From Betaproteobacteria bacterium (GTDB lineage: Bacteria; Pseudomonadota; Gammaproteobacteria; Burkholderiales; Usitatibacteraceae): a stretch of 64,000 nt of DNA. Within the stretch, counting starts at the first letter, position 1. The number at the start of each line of letters is the position of its first letter. Shown one piece after another: positions 33,805 to 42,240 of the stretch. The notes below the pieces were generated by a model, which made no database searches, was not told the origin of the DNA, and was given only the letters and a program-made list of their open reading frames with translations. The position numbers and the translations under genes are program-made. The stretch spans positions 414,623 to 478,622 of the forward strand of contig JADKJR010000003.1 of the NCBI GenBank assembly GCA_016720925.1, in the 5' to 3' direction.

Positions 33805-35454
33805 ATGACGAAACCTCAGCAGGACCGGACGATCGCCTGGGCTGCGCTCACGCAGCACGCCGAGAGCCTTGATAGCAAACTGATGCGCGATCTCTTTGTT
33901 GCCGATCCCGAGCGTGCCGGGAAATTTTCCTTGGGCGCCGCCGGCCTGTTCCTCGATTATTCGAAGAATCGACTCGACGATACCGTGCGCGATAAATTGC
34001 TTGATCTCGCGCGTGCATCTGGCGTTGAAGCCCGTCGCGACGCGATGTTCGCGGGGGAACGAATCAATGTCACCGAAAACCGCGCCGTACTGCACACCGC
34101 GCTTCGCGATCTGACCAGCGAACGGATCGAAATCGACGGCGGCGACATTCTCGGCCCCGTTCGCGCCGTTCGCGAACAAGCCTATGCATTTTCGGCACGC
34201 ATCCGATCGGGTGATTGGCGCGGATATACCGGCAAATCCATCACGGATGTCGTCAACATTGGTATCGGTGGCTCCGACTTGGGCCCGCGCATGGTCTGCG
34301 AAGCCCTTCGGGCATTTGGACTTGCGCATTTGCAGATGCATTTCGTTGCCAATATCGATGGCGATGCGCTTGGCGACGTGCTGGCAAAAGTCGATCCCGA
34401 ACGCACCTTGTTCATTGTCGCCTCCAAGACCTTCACGACCATCGAGACGCTGACCAACGCCCGTTCCGCCCGCACATGGTTCCTCGCCACCGGTGCACAG
34501 GAACGCGATATCGCCCGGCACTTTGTGGCGGTTTCGACCAATACCGAAGCTGTGAAAGCGTTCGGCATCGACCCCGCGAACATGTTTACCTTCTGGGATT
34601 GGGTCGGAGGACGCTATTCGCTTTGGTCGTCAATTGGACTGTCGATTATCATCAGCATCGGACCGGAGAATTTTGATCGCCTGCTTGCCGGCGCGCATGC
34701 GATGGACCTGCACTTTCGCTCAGCGCCCCTGCAATCCAATATGCCGGTCATCCTCGCCTTGATCGGCGTGTGGTATCGCAATTGCCTCGATGCGCCCAGC
34801 ATGGCGGTCCTGCCCTATAGCGAACATCTGCAGCGCCTACCCGCGTACCTCCAGCAGCTTGACATGGAAAGCAACGGCAAGTCTGTCACGCTGCAAGGCG
34901 TGCGCGTTGAGCATGCGACCGGGCCGATCATCTGGGGAGAGCCGGGTACCAATGGGCAGCACGCATTCTTTCAGCTCCTTCATCAAGGCACGCAAATGGT
35001 GCCGATTGATTTCATCTTGCCGATGCGTGCTACACATGCCTTGGCCGGGCATCACGATTTGCTGGTGGCGAATTGTCTCGCGCAGAGTAGTGCGTTGATG
35101 AACGGCAAAACGGTTGAGCAGGCGAGGCATGAACTCGGCGCGACGACTGAGTCCTCCGTGGCGCGCGATCAACTCGCGATGCATCGCAGTTTTGCGGGCA
35201 ACCGTCCCAGCAACACCATACTTCTCGAGCAACTCGATCCGGCCTCGTTAGGCGCACTGATTGCGCTCTACGAGCACAAGGTCTTCGTGCAGGGTGTGAT
35301 CTGGAACGTCAATTCCTTCGATCAATGGGGCGTTGAGCTCGGCAAAACGGTGGCAACCAAGATTGGCGAGGCGATCCGCTCAGGTGCGCTGTCAGGCGAG
35401 TTTGATTCATCAACCCGGCACATGCTTGAAAAGTGCGTGGCGCGCAGGAACTAG
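33805..35454 (+). CDS. pgi: Glucose-6-phosphate isomerase
   Basis: 549 aa from ATG 33805, the same length as E. coli Pgi; longer in-frame starts lie within hexR. Family signatures: VVNIGIGGSDLGPRM, GEPGTNGQHAFFQLLHQGT and the C-terminal GVIWNVNSFDQWGVELGK. It interconverts glucose-6-phosphate and fructose-6-phosphate, linking glucose, the Entner-Doudoroff entry and amino-sugar catabolism (fructose-6-phosphate from NagB). The start is 1 nt after the hexR stop; co-transcription with hexR is very likely. Confidence 0.96.
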   Translation: MTKPQQDRTIAWAALTQHAESLDSKLMRDLFVADPERAGKFSLGAAGLFLDYSKNRLDDTVRDKLLDLARASGVEARRDAMFAGERINVTENRAVLHTALRDLTSERIEIDGGDILGPVRAVREQAYAFSARIRSGDWRGYTGKSITDVVNIGIGGSDLGPRMVCEALRAFGLAHLQMHFVANIDGDALGDVLAKVDPERTLFIVASKTFTTIETLTNARSARTWFLATGAQERDIARHFVAVSTNTEAVKAFGIDPANMFTFWDWVGGRYSLWSSIGLSIIISIGPENFDRLLAGAHAMDLHFRSAPLQSNMPVILALIGVWYRNCLDAPSMAVLPYSEHLQRLPAYLQQLDMESNGKSVTLQGVRVEHATGPIIWGEPGTNGQHAFFQLLHQGTQMVPIDFILPMRATHALAGHHDLLVANCLAQSSALMNGKTVEQARHELGATTESSVARDQLAMHRSFAGNRPSNTILLEQLDPASLGALIALYEHKVFVQGVIWNVNSFDQWGVELGKTVATKIGEAIRSGALSGEFDSSTRHMLEKCVARRN

Positions 35455-35551
35455 CATGCGCCAGCGGCAACATTGAGGCGATGAGATATCGTCACACACA
35501 GTTCGGCTCGGCATTGTCGCGGAATAGTCGCTTTTGTAACGTCGTGGCGCT

Positions 35552-35581
35552 TTGAAAATACACTGCGCCATGGTGTAATAT
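35552..35581 (+). promoter_or_regulatory. Sigma-70-type promoter for tRNA-Ala
   Basis: TTGAAA (35552-35557), 18-nt spacer, TAATAT (35576-35581), ending 15 nt before the tRNA. Position and both hexamers fit a housekeeping promoter. Confidence 0.6.
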
Positions 35582-35596
35582 TCACCTTGTACATTT

Positions 35597-35670
<74 letters not shown>

Positions 35671-35672
<2 letters not shown>

Positions 35673-35719
35673 ACAATGAAAAGGGGCCACGTTTTTTTTG
35701 TGGCCCATTTTCATTGTTG
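35671..35719. terminator. Hairpin after tRNA-Ala with a T-run in its loop
   Basis: Twenty-base arms (35671-35690 and 35700-35719) pair with one mismatch and enclose a 9-nt loop GTTTTTTTT. The GC-rich core GGGCCAC/GTGGCCC is followed by ATTTTCATTG, a weak T-tract on the plus strand, and the minus strand shows CCCCTTTTC. It probably ends tRNA transcription; the eight-T loop is unusual. The first two bases are the tRNA 3' CA. Confidence 0.6.
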
Positions 35720-35881
35720 GTCTCGCGGCAGATGAAATCCCGCAAATTGCATATCAACAGGTATGCCCGAGGCATCGGTGCTTCAACCCTTATAATCATT
35801 GTCATGCGCCTGGCCAGGGCAATCCGGCCCTCTAAACCGCGCTGTCGACCGTAAGCCGGCCGGCGACTGGAGACTCCTCAA

Positions 35882-37093
35882 ATGCACTCACCTTTCCAAG
35901 GGAATCCTGACCTGCTGCTTGGTCAATTGCAGGCCTTCATGGACGAGCACGTCTACCCAAACGAAAAGTGTTACCAGGCTGAACTGCATGCGCTGCCGAA
36001 TCGGTTCACTACAGTCCCGTTGATGGAAGAATTGAAAGCGAAAGCGCGGAACGCCGGCTTGTGGAATCTTTTCATGCCGGCCTCCCACGGCGGCCTGACG
36101 AATGCACAATATGCGCCGCTTGCTGAGATCATGGGGCGGGTGCTGTGGAGCCCGGAAGTATTCAATTGCAATGCCCCGGACACCGGCAACATGGAGGTCT
36201 TCATGAAGTACGGCACGGAAGCGCAGAAAGAGCGCTGGCTGAAACCGCTGCTCAATGGCGAGATTCGTTCGTCCTACGCCATGACCGAACCGGATGTCGC
36301 CTCCAGCGACGCTACCAACGTGCAAACCTCGATTCGCCGAGATGGTGACGACTACGTTCTCAATGGCCGCAAATGGTTTATCTCGAATGCGTTGTACGAG
36401 CGCACGAAAATTTTCATTGTGATGGGCAAATCGGATGCAGCGAATCCCAACATCCATTTGCAGCAGAGCCAGGTCCTGGTGCCGCGGGACACGCCCGGCG
36501 TGACACTGGTGCGGCCGCTCACGACACTCGGTTACGACGACGCGCCTCTCGGGCATGCCGAGATGGTGTTCGAGAATGTGCGCGTGCCCGCAGAAAATAT
36601 CCTGCTCGGCGAAGGCCGCGGCTTTGAAATCGCCCAGGGTCGCTTGGGTCCCGGACGTGTTCACCATTGCATGCGGTTGATCGGCTGCGCGCAGCGTTCG
36701 CTCGAATATGCTTGCAAGCGCGCCGTGTCGCGCACCACGTTTGGCAAGAAGCTGGCGGAACATCAGTCAATCCGCGAGGATATCGCTAAATGTTTCAGCG
36801 AGATCGAACAGGCCCGCTTGCTCACGATGAAAACGGCGCAAAAAATGGATGAGGTCGGGCCCAAGGAAGCGCGCGATCTGATTGCTGCAACCAAGATCAC
36901 CGTGCCGCTGATGGCACAGACCGTGATCGACCGGTGCATGCAGATCCATGGCGCCGGTGGCTTGACGAGCGACTATTTTATGGCTGAAGCGTTCAGTTAC
37001 GCACGCTGGTGCCGCCAAGCGGACGGCCCGGACCAGGTGCACATGATGGCGCTTGGGAAGCAGATCATTAGGCGCTATACCGAGGCAGCTTGA
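35882..37093 (+). CDS. Acyl-CoA dehydrogenase family protein
   Basis: 403 aa, flavin-dependent acyl-CoA dehydrogenase fold. Visible blocks: YAMTEPDVASSDATNVQTSI (FAD/substrate loop), LNGRKWFISNA, GYDDAPLGHAEMVFENVRVP, CKRAVSRTTFGKKLAEHQSI and MQIHGAGGLTSDYFMAEA near the C-terminus. The pattern resembles the C-terminal dehydrogenase of ACAD10/11-type proteins and bacterial homologues. It would oxidise an acyl-CoA at the alpha-beta carbons, passing electrons to ETF; chain-length preference cannot be read. It is a single gene after the tRNA with no ETF or beta-oxidation neighbours, and about 60 nt from the convergent SIS-protein gene. Confidence 0.9.
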   Translation: MHSPFQGNPDLLLGQLQAFMDEHVYPNEKCYQAELHALPNRFTTVPLMEELKAKARNAGLWNLFMPASHGGLTNAQYAPLAEIMGRVLWSPEVFNCNAPDTGNMEVFMKYGTEAQKERWLKPLLNGEIRSSYAMTEPDVASSDATNVQTSIRRDGDDYVLNGRKWFISNALYERTKIFIVMGKSDAANPNIHLQQSQVLVPRDTPGVTLVRPLTTLGYDDAPLGHAEMVFENVRVPAENILLGEGRGFEIAQGRLGPGRVHHCMRLIGCAQRSLEYACKRAVSRTTFGKKLAEHQSIREDIAKCFSEIEQARLLTMKTAQKMDEVGPKEARDLIAATKITVPLMAQTVIDRCMQIHGAGGLTSDYFMAEAFSYARWCRQADGPDQVHMMALGKQIIRRYTEAA

Positions 37094-37156
37094 TACTTCG
37101 CGCTTGCCGCTGAAGGCGATGTAGTGATTGCCCCGCCTATCGACAGGCGACCCGCG

Positions 37157-38209
37157 TCAGCGTGTCTCGGTCACTTTGCGTAAATGCGGTGGTCGATCCG
37201 GATCACACCCTCGCGCCACCGCTAGCGCATTGGCGAGCTTGTAAAAGCTTTGAGCGAGCAGCAGCGGCTGGATGACGGGGTGTGCATCTATCGTCGGCAG
37301 GACAGTTGCGCCAACCACCGAACTGCCCGCAATCATCACCTTCACATCGCGCGCGATCAGGTCCCGCGCCAGTACTTCAAGGTCGAGGCGTGTCTCATCG
37401 TCCTGTGCAAATAGTAATGCCGGGAAATTGGATTGCAGTAATGCTTGCGGACCATGGCGCACTTCGGCGCCGCTGAAAGCTTCGGCGTGAAGGCGGCAAG
37501 TCTCCTTGCATTTGAGCGCCGCTTCCTGGGCGATACCGAGACCGACCCCGCGACCGATCACATAAAGATGACTGGTATTGCGTAGCGTTGGCATGGCGGC
37601 GCCCCAGTCAAGTTGCCACGCTTTTGTCAGCGCGTCCGGTGCTGATGTCAGGGCATCGAGGAGAAGTTTGTCATCGGACCACGCGGCGACCAGATGCACG
37701 ATAGCCGCCAGTGACGCGATATAGGATTTGGTCGCGGCGACACTCTGTTCCGGGCCTGCGCACAATGGCAGCAGAAAGTCCGCGACGTCGCCGAGCGGTG
37801 CATTGTCCGTATTGACCAGCGCGATGACGGTTGCGCCGGCGGATTTAGCCGCGCGCGCGGCCGCCACCAGGTCGGGGCTGCGGCCCGATTGGGAAATGGC
37901 AAGAAACAGGCACCCACGTAGATTTTGCTTCACGCCATAGACCGAGCTCACCGACGGGGATGCCGACGACGTCAGGATGCCGAGGCGGGTTTCAATCAAG
38001 TATTTGGCGAAGGTCGCGGCATGATCGGAACTGCCGCGCGCGCAGGTGACGACTGCCCGCGGCGCCAACGACCGCAGGATGCTGCCCAACTCAAGTGCGC
38101 GCAAATGATTGTTCTCAAACTGCGTGCGCAACGCGCCGGCGGATTCAGACGCCTCGCGGTACATGTGCGTAGCTTCGGGGTCCCCTCGCGGGACTTCATT
38201 CTCAAGCAT
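37157..38209 (-). CDS. nagB-II: SIS-domain glucosamine-6-phosphate deaminase (NagB-II type)
   Basis: 350 aa made of two SIS domains and resembling the isomerase half of GlmS without its glutaminase: ARGSSDHAATFAKYLIETR, LAISQSGRSPDLVAAARAA, GPEQSVAATKSYIASLAAI and FSGAEVRHGPQALL, the last containing the Glu used by isomerase/deaminase members. In Shewanella and relatives the gene at this place is NagB-II, which turns glucosamine-6-phosphate into fructose-6-phosphate and ammonia. It lies 75 nt after the GntR-family gene on the same strand, opposite the hexosaminidase and transporter genes. An AgaS-type role is possible, but the context favours N-acetylglucosamine. Confidence 0.85.
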   Translation of the reverse strand: MLENEVPRGDPEATHMYREASESAGALRTQFENNHLRALELGSILRSLAPRAVVTCARGSSDHAATFAKYLIETRLGILTSSASPSVSSVYGVKQNLRGCLFLAISQSGRSPDLVAAARAAKSAGATVIALVNTDNAPLGDVADFLLPLCAGPEQSVAATKSYIASLAAIVHLVAAWSDDKLLLDALTSAPDALTKAWQLDWGAAMPTLRNTSHLYVIGRGVGLGIAQEAALKCKETCRLHAEAFSGAEVRHGPQALLQSNFPALLFAQDDETRLDLEVLARDLIARDVKVMIAGSSVVGATVLPTIDAHPVIQPLLLAQSFYKLANALAVARGCDPDRPPHLRKVTETR

Positions 38210-38284
38210 GTTCGGACGTCCATTTTTTGGTCTTGCCGCCGGTCCGACTCAAATGGAAACGGCTGCAAGCAGTGCTGCTTGCCA

Positions 38285-39025
38285 TCAGTGTGTGCTGAGT
38301 TCCGCGACGAAGTCATAGGTGTCGCCACGGTAGAACGATTGTGAGAACTCCACCGCGCGACCGTCGCTCAGGAATCCCAGGCGTTCCGCCAGCAACCCGG
38401 CGTCTCCTTCGCGCGCATTGAGCAACTTGGCCTGCTCGGCGTTCAGCAGCAGTGCACGCAGACGTTGCAGCGCACGCACCGGCCGATTGCCGGCCTGTTC
38501 GAGCGCCTCATACAGCGATGTGTCGACGGCGGCCAATGACGGCAGGCAGGAGGCAATGATGGTGGCGAGCTCGACCGCCATCGGTGCGTCATCGGCGTAG
38601 CGGACGCGATGAAAGCGATAGACCGGTGTCCCGGGACTGAGTCCCAGCGTCAGCGCTTCTTCCGGCGACACGGTGCCCTCGGTTTTTTTCAGCCATACAC
38701 TGCGCGGCTTGCGCCCGCGCGCGAGCATGTCCTCCGAAAACGACGTTAGCTTGGCGAAGTTTTTCTCAATCCGCGCCGATACAAAATTGCCCGAACCCTG
38801 GCGGCGTACCAGCAATCCTTCATCAACCAATCCATCAATGGCCTTGCGCACGGTAATCCGCGACACCTCAAGGTCGATGGCAATCTGCCGCTCAGCCGGA
38901 AGTGCGTCGTCCGGTCCAAGGAGGCGGGTTTGAATGGCCACACGAATTGCTCGCTGCAGCTGTTGATACAGAGGAAGGCTGCTGTTTGGATCCAGCGGGG
39001 GCAAAACGCCGGCGAGTGAAGTCAT
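38285..39025 (-). CDS. nagR: GntR-family repressor of N-acetylglucosamine genes (NagR-like)
   Basis: 246 aa. N-terminal GntR winged helix: LPLYQQLQRAIRVAIQ, LPAERQIAIDLEVSRITVRKA and GLLVRRQGSGNFVS; C-terminal UTRA effector domain (GTPVYRFHRVRYADDAPMAVE ending with AEFSQ-type residues VEFSQSFYRGDTYDF). Members such as NagR and DasR bind GlcN6P or GlcNAc6P. It is divergent from the GH20 gene; the 530-nt region between them contains three related TGGTA-type operator candidates. Regulation of the whole nag island, and of itself, is inferred. Confidence 0.88.
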   Translation of the reverse strand: MTSLAGVLPPLDPNSSLPLYQQLQRAIRVAIQTRLLGPDDALPAERQIAIDLEVSRITVRKAIDGLVDEGLLVRRQGSGNFVSARIEKNFAKLTSFSEDMLARGRKPRSVWLKKTEGTVSPEEALTLGLSPGTPVYRFHRVRYADDAPMAVELATIIASCLPSLAAVDTSLYEALEQAGNRPVRALQRLRALLLNAEQAKLLNAREGDAGLLAERLGFLSDGRAVEFSQSFYRGDTYDFVAELSTH

Positions 39026-39087
39026 TTTTTTCCCATGCGGTATACATCATGCGCCGGTCTTGGCGGAAATTCCTTGATAACGATGGA

Positions 39088-39104
39088 ACCACTATAGTAC
39101 CAAT
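39088..39104 (-). promoter_or_regulatory. NagR-like operator near the nagR start
   Basis: On the minus strand it reads ATTGGTACTATAGTGGT; its centre ACTATAGT is self-complementary. It matches the two tandem repeats at 39217-39257 in TGGTA-N-TATA-N-TGG and lies about 65 nt upstream of nagR, suited to autoregulation. Function inferred. Confidence 0.45.
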
Positions 39105-39216
39105 CAATTTGCTTAGTCTATTGATGCCTGACGGCGCTAGACGCATTGCCGCATATAGCGAATGCAAAAATTCGGCGTGTAGTATTCTGGCAACAGGATA
39201 ACATTTAATTTGATGA

Positions 39217-39257
39217 AGTGGTAGCATATTGGCATGCAGTGGTAGTATATTGGCATG
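39217..39257 (+). repeat. Two tandem 20-bp operator-like repeats, 21-bp period
   Basis: AGTGGTAGCATATTGGCATG (39217-39236) and the same sequence with one change, C to T, at 39238-39257. The 21-bp period is two helical turns, so a dimeric repressor could sit on the same face twice. The core is shared with the element at 39088-39104 in the opposite orientation. Likely NagR sites for the hexosaminidase/TonB-receptor operon. Confidence 0.55.
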
Positions 39258-39386
39258 ACATTGGTTTTGCCGGTGTTGGTTATCGACAGGATCGCTGTGA
39301 CCCGTTTTCAAGTTAGAGCGGACGGTCAGGAAAGTCGGCGACAACAGACCGCATTGATGGTCGACGGCCAAAAGGGGAGGGTAGTC

Positions 39387-39515
39387 ATGGAGTTCAAACA
39401 GACACCAACAGAGCCGGGCGAAGATGCGATCGCCGCTGCAGGCGTCTGCATTTGGGCTTGCAAGCATGCCACCGCCCGCTCACTCAATTCACGCTTTGGT
39501 GCCGGTCAGACATGA
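39387..39515 (+). CDS. Possible 42-aa leader peptide upstream of hexosaminidase
   Basis: ATG 39387 follows GGGGAGGG at an ideal spacing and opens 42 codons beginning MEFKQTPTEPGEDAIAAAG, ending 40 nt before the hexosaminidase start. It has one Cys-rich hydrophobic patch (GVCIWACKHA) and no known family. It may be a chance frame in the leader mRNA or a small regulatory peptide. Confidence 0.3.
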   Translation: MEFKQTPTEPGEDAIAAAGVCIWACKHATARSLNSRFGAGQT

Positions 39516-39555
39516 GGAATCCGATTCCTGGAAATCTGCACGCAGGGGCATGGTG

Positions 39556-42113
39556 ATGCGGCGCTGGCGCGTGGCCGTGATGGCAATTCTTGCCTTGCCG
39601 ATGGCCTTTGCAATGCTTCCGGCGGACGCGGCCGGGGTGCAGGAATCGCCGCGTGCATTATTGCGGCTGCGGTGGGAAGTGGAACGCAATGTATTTACGC
39701 CTCAGGCACCCGATGGTCGGTCGCAGGCGGTGCTGACGCTGACCAATCTTGACCGCAATCCGCTTCCCGCAAAGGGATGGGCAATCTACTTCACCTGTGT
39801 CGCTGGCGTTGAACTGGGCGAGGCGGAGAGCCCCGTCAGTTTGAGCAGGTCAGCGGCACGTTATTCCGCATGCGCCCGACCATGGCATTCAAGGGGCTCG
39901 ATGCTGATCAGACGATACGGCTCACCTATTTACACCCGGAAATAATGGTCAAGACGGACAAGGCGCCTCAGGGACCGTATCTGGTATTTGACGATTCACC
40001 GGAGGTCGGACGGGCCATTGCGGACTACCAGATTGTGCCCATGACTCGTCCTGAGCGGCTTGACATGGAATCGAAAGGGCGCGTGCCTGTCGTTACTGCG
40101 GAAGATATCTTCAGGCGCAACGAATCCATTGTCGATATGCAAGAGCACGCGCTGCCCCCTGTTTTTCCGACGCCTCGCCATTTTGAGCGGCAGGCGGGCG
40201 CATTGCACTGGCCGGCTATGCCGGTTGTTATTGGCGCACCGGCATTGCGCGGCGAAATGGCGTTCGCCAACGCGTTACTCAAGCCCTACTTTGCACCGGG
40301 ACGAATCAGTGCCGTGGTCCCACCACTTCGCATGGCCATTGCCCCGATTGCCGGGCAATTGTCGCCCGAAGCGTATGAACTGCGGATCGACCCCGTTGCA
40401 GGCATTGCGCTTAACGGCAACTCTGCCGCGGGTATTGCGCGCGGCTTGCAGTCGCTTCGCGACATCCTGCCGCTTCAGCCTCAACCGGAAAAGGGCGTCT
40501 CGCTGCCTGCTTTGTTCATAAGCGACGCGCCGCGCTTTGAATATCGCGGCTTGCTTCTCGATGTTGCGCGTAGTTTCCATCCGAAGGAGACGGTGTTCAG
40601 GTTGCTTGATCTGATGGCTCGCTACAAGCTCAACAAATTCCATTTTCATCTGACGGACGATGAGGGCTGGCGGCTTGAGATCAAAGGTATCCCTGAGCTA
40701 ACGTCCATTGGCGCCAGGCGCGGGCACACGCTGGATCCGACAAAGTATTTGCCGCCCGCCTACGGTTCGGGACCGGACGTACACGATCCACACGGCAGCG
40801 GATTTTATAGCCGCGCCGACTACATCGAGATTGTGAAGTACGCGCAGGCGCGCCAGATCGAGGTAATCCCGGAAATCGAGATGCCAGGGCATGCGCGCGC
40901 GGCGGTAAAAGCCATGGAAGGCCGCTATCGACAGCTTGTGAAAATCGGACGTCGCGACGCACGTCAATATCTCCTGAATGACTTGGATGATCAGTCGAAA
41001 TACAGGTCAGCGCAGCTGTATACAGACAACGTGATCAATCCCGGCATGCCATCGACCTATGCGTTCATTGAGCGTGTCGTATCCGAAGTCGTTGCACTTC
41101 ACAAGCAGGCGGGCGTTCCGCTAAATACCATCCACGTGGGGGGCGACGAACTGCCCAACGGGGCGTGGGAAAAATCGCCCGCCAGTCAGGCGCTGATGAA
41201 GCAAATGAAGCTGGCCTCCACGACGGAGTTGTGGGATTACTTCTATGCCCGTGTCGACAAGATCCTGCGCAAGCATGGCTTGTATGCTTCAGGGTGGGAA
41301 GAGTTGGGCGCGCGTAAAGTGAAGTTGCGCAGCCAAGACAAGCTGATTCCGAATCCGGTCTTCAACCAGCGAGGCTTTAACTTGTTTGTCTGGAACAACC
41401 TCGACGGCGCAGAAGATTTGGCCTATCGCCTTGCCAATGCCGGCTATAGAGTTGTATTAGCGCCGGCAACCAATCTGTACTTTGACATGGCGCATAACAA
41501 AAATCCCGACGAGCCTGGCGTGAACTGGGCGGCCTACGTTGACCTCGATACGGTTTACGATTTCGTTCCTCTCGATTACATCAGGAAAGCGGCAGCCGAT
41601 CCCACTCGCACACCAGGAAAAGACGGGCTGACGGACTACGGACAGCGAAACATTCGCGGAATCGAGGGGACGCTGTTTTCTGAGACCATGCGCGACCCGG
41701 CACGCATTGACTATCTGCTCATGCCACGAATGTTGGGACTGGCGGAGCGCGCATGGGCACCGGATCCGGCGTGGGCGCAAGAAGCAGATGGTGTCAAGGC
41801 TGCGCAGTTGCACGCTGCCGCATGGTCGAGTTTCGTCAATCAGATTGGCAAGCGCGTCTTGCCGAGACTGGACGCCGAGCACGCGGGTATCCAGTACCGA
41901 ATTCCGACACCCGGCCTCAAGCGTGTTGATGGTCGTGTGTTGGTCAACCATCAATTGCCCGGCTTCACATTGCGTTATACGACGGATGGGAGTGAGCCGA
42001 GTGCAGCCAGTCCGATCGTGACCGGCCCAATCGTGGCGCGCGGTGTCGTTCAGGTTGCCGCGTCTGATCGAAACGGCAGGCAAGGAAAATCATCGCGTGT
42101 CGACAATCGCTGA
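39556..42113 (+). CDS. GH20 beta-N-acetylhexosaminidase, one frameshift
   Basis: About 852 codons with one shift. ATG 39556 has AGGGG 7 nt upstream and starts a signal peptide (RRWRVAVMAILALPMAFAML). The first frame carries the chitobiase N-terminal beta domain (LLRLRWEVERNVFTPQAPDG) to about 39831; the next (QFEQVSGTLFRMRPTMAFKG onward) continues it. Adding one C to the CCCC at 39831-39834 joins them, so a homopolymer error is likely. GH20 barrel: NKFHFHLTDDEGWRLEIKG and HVGGDELPNGAW with the catalytic Asp-Glu pair. The C-terminus (LPGFTLRYTTDGSEPS) is the CHB_HEX_C beta domain. It releases GlcNAc from chitooligosaccharides in the periplasm or outside, feeding NagX/PTS uptake. Confidence 0.9.
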
Positions 42114-42240
42114 AACGAGCGGGGCCGACTTGTGAAGCAGCAAACAGATTCAGTTTTTGGTTACAGAAACTTTTTTGGGAAATGTAAATTCACCGCAGCA
42201 CGCAGATTTGCACAACAACTTTGATCGGAGGGACTAGCAA

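Larger units (their letters stand above)
39026..39555. other. Divergent nagR/hexosaminidase control region
   Basis: 530 nt between divergent genes. It contains three related operator-like elements (39088-39104, 39217-39236, 39238-39257) and one small open frame with a strong ribosome-binding site (39387-39515). The distance from the repeats to the hexosaminidase start is about 300 nt, which implies a long leader or a promoter close to the repeats. No other gene is supported. Confidence 0.55.

Noticed and set aside
39217..39257. CRISPR-like direct repeats
   Set aside because: Only two units with a 1-nt gap and no spacer; location and core sequence fit operator sites instead.
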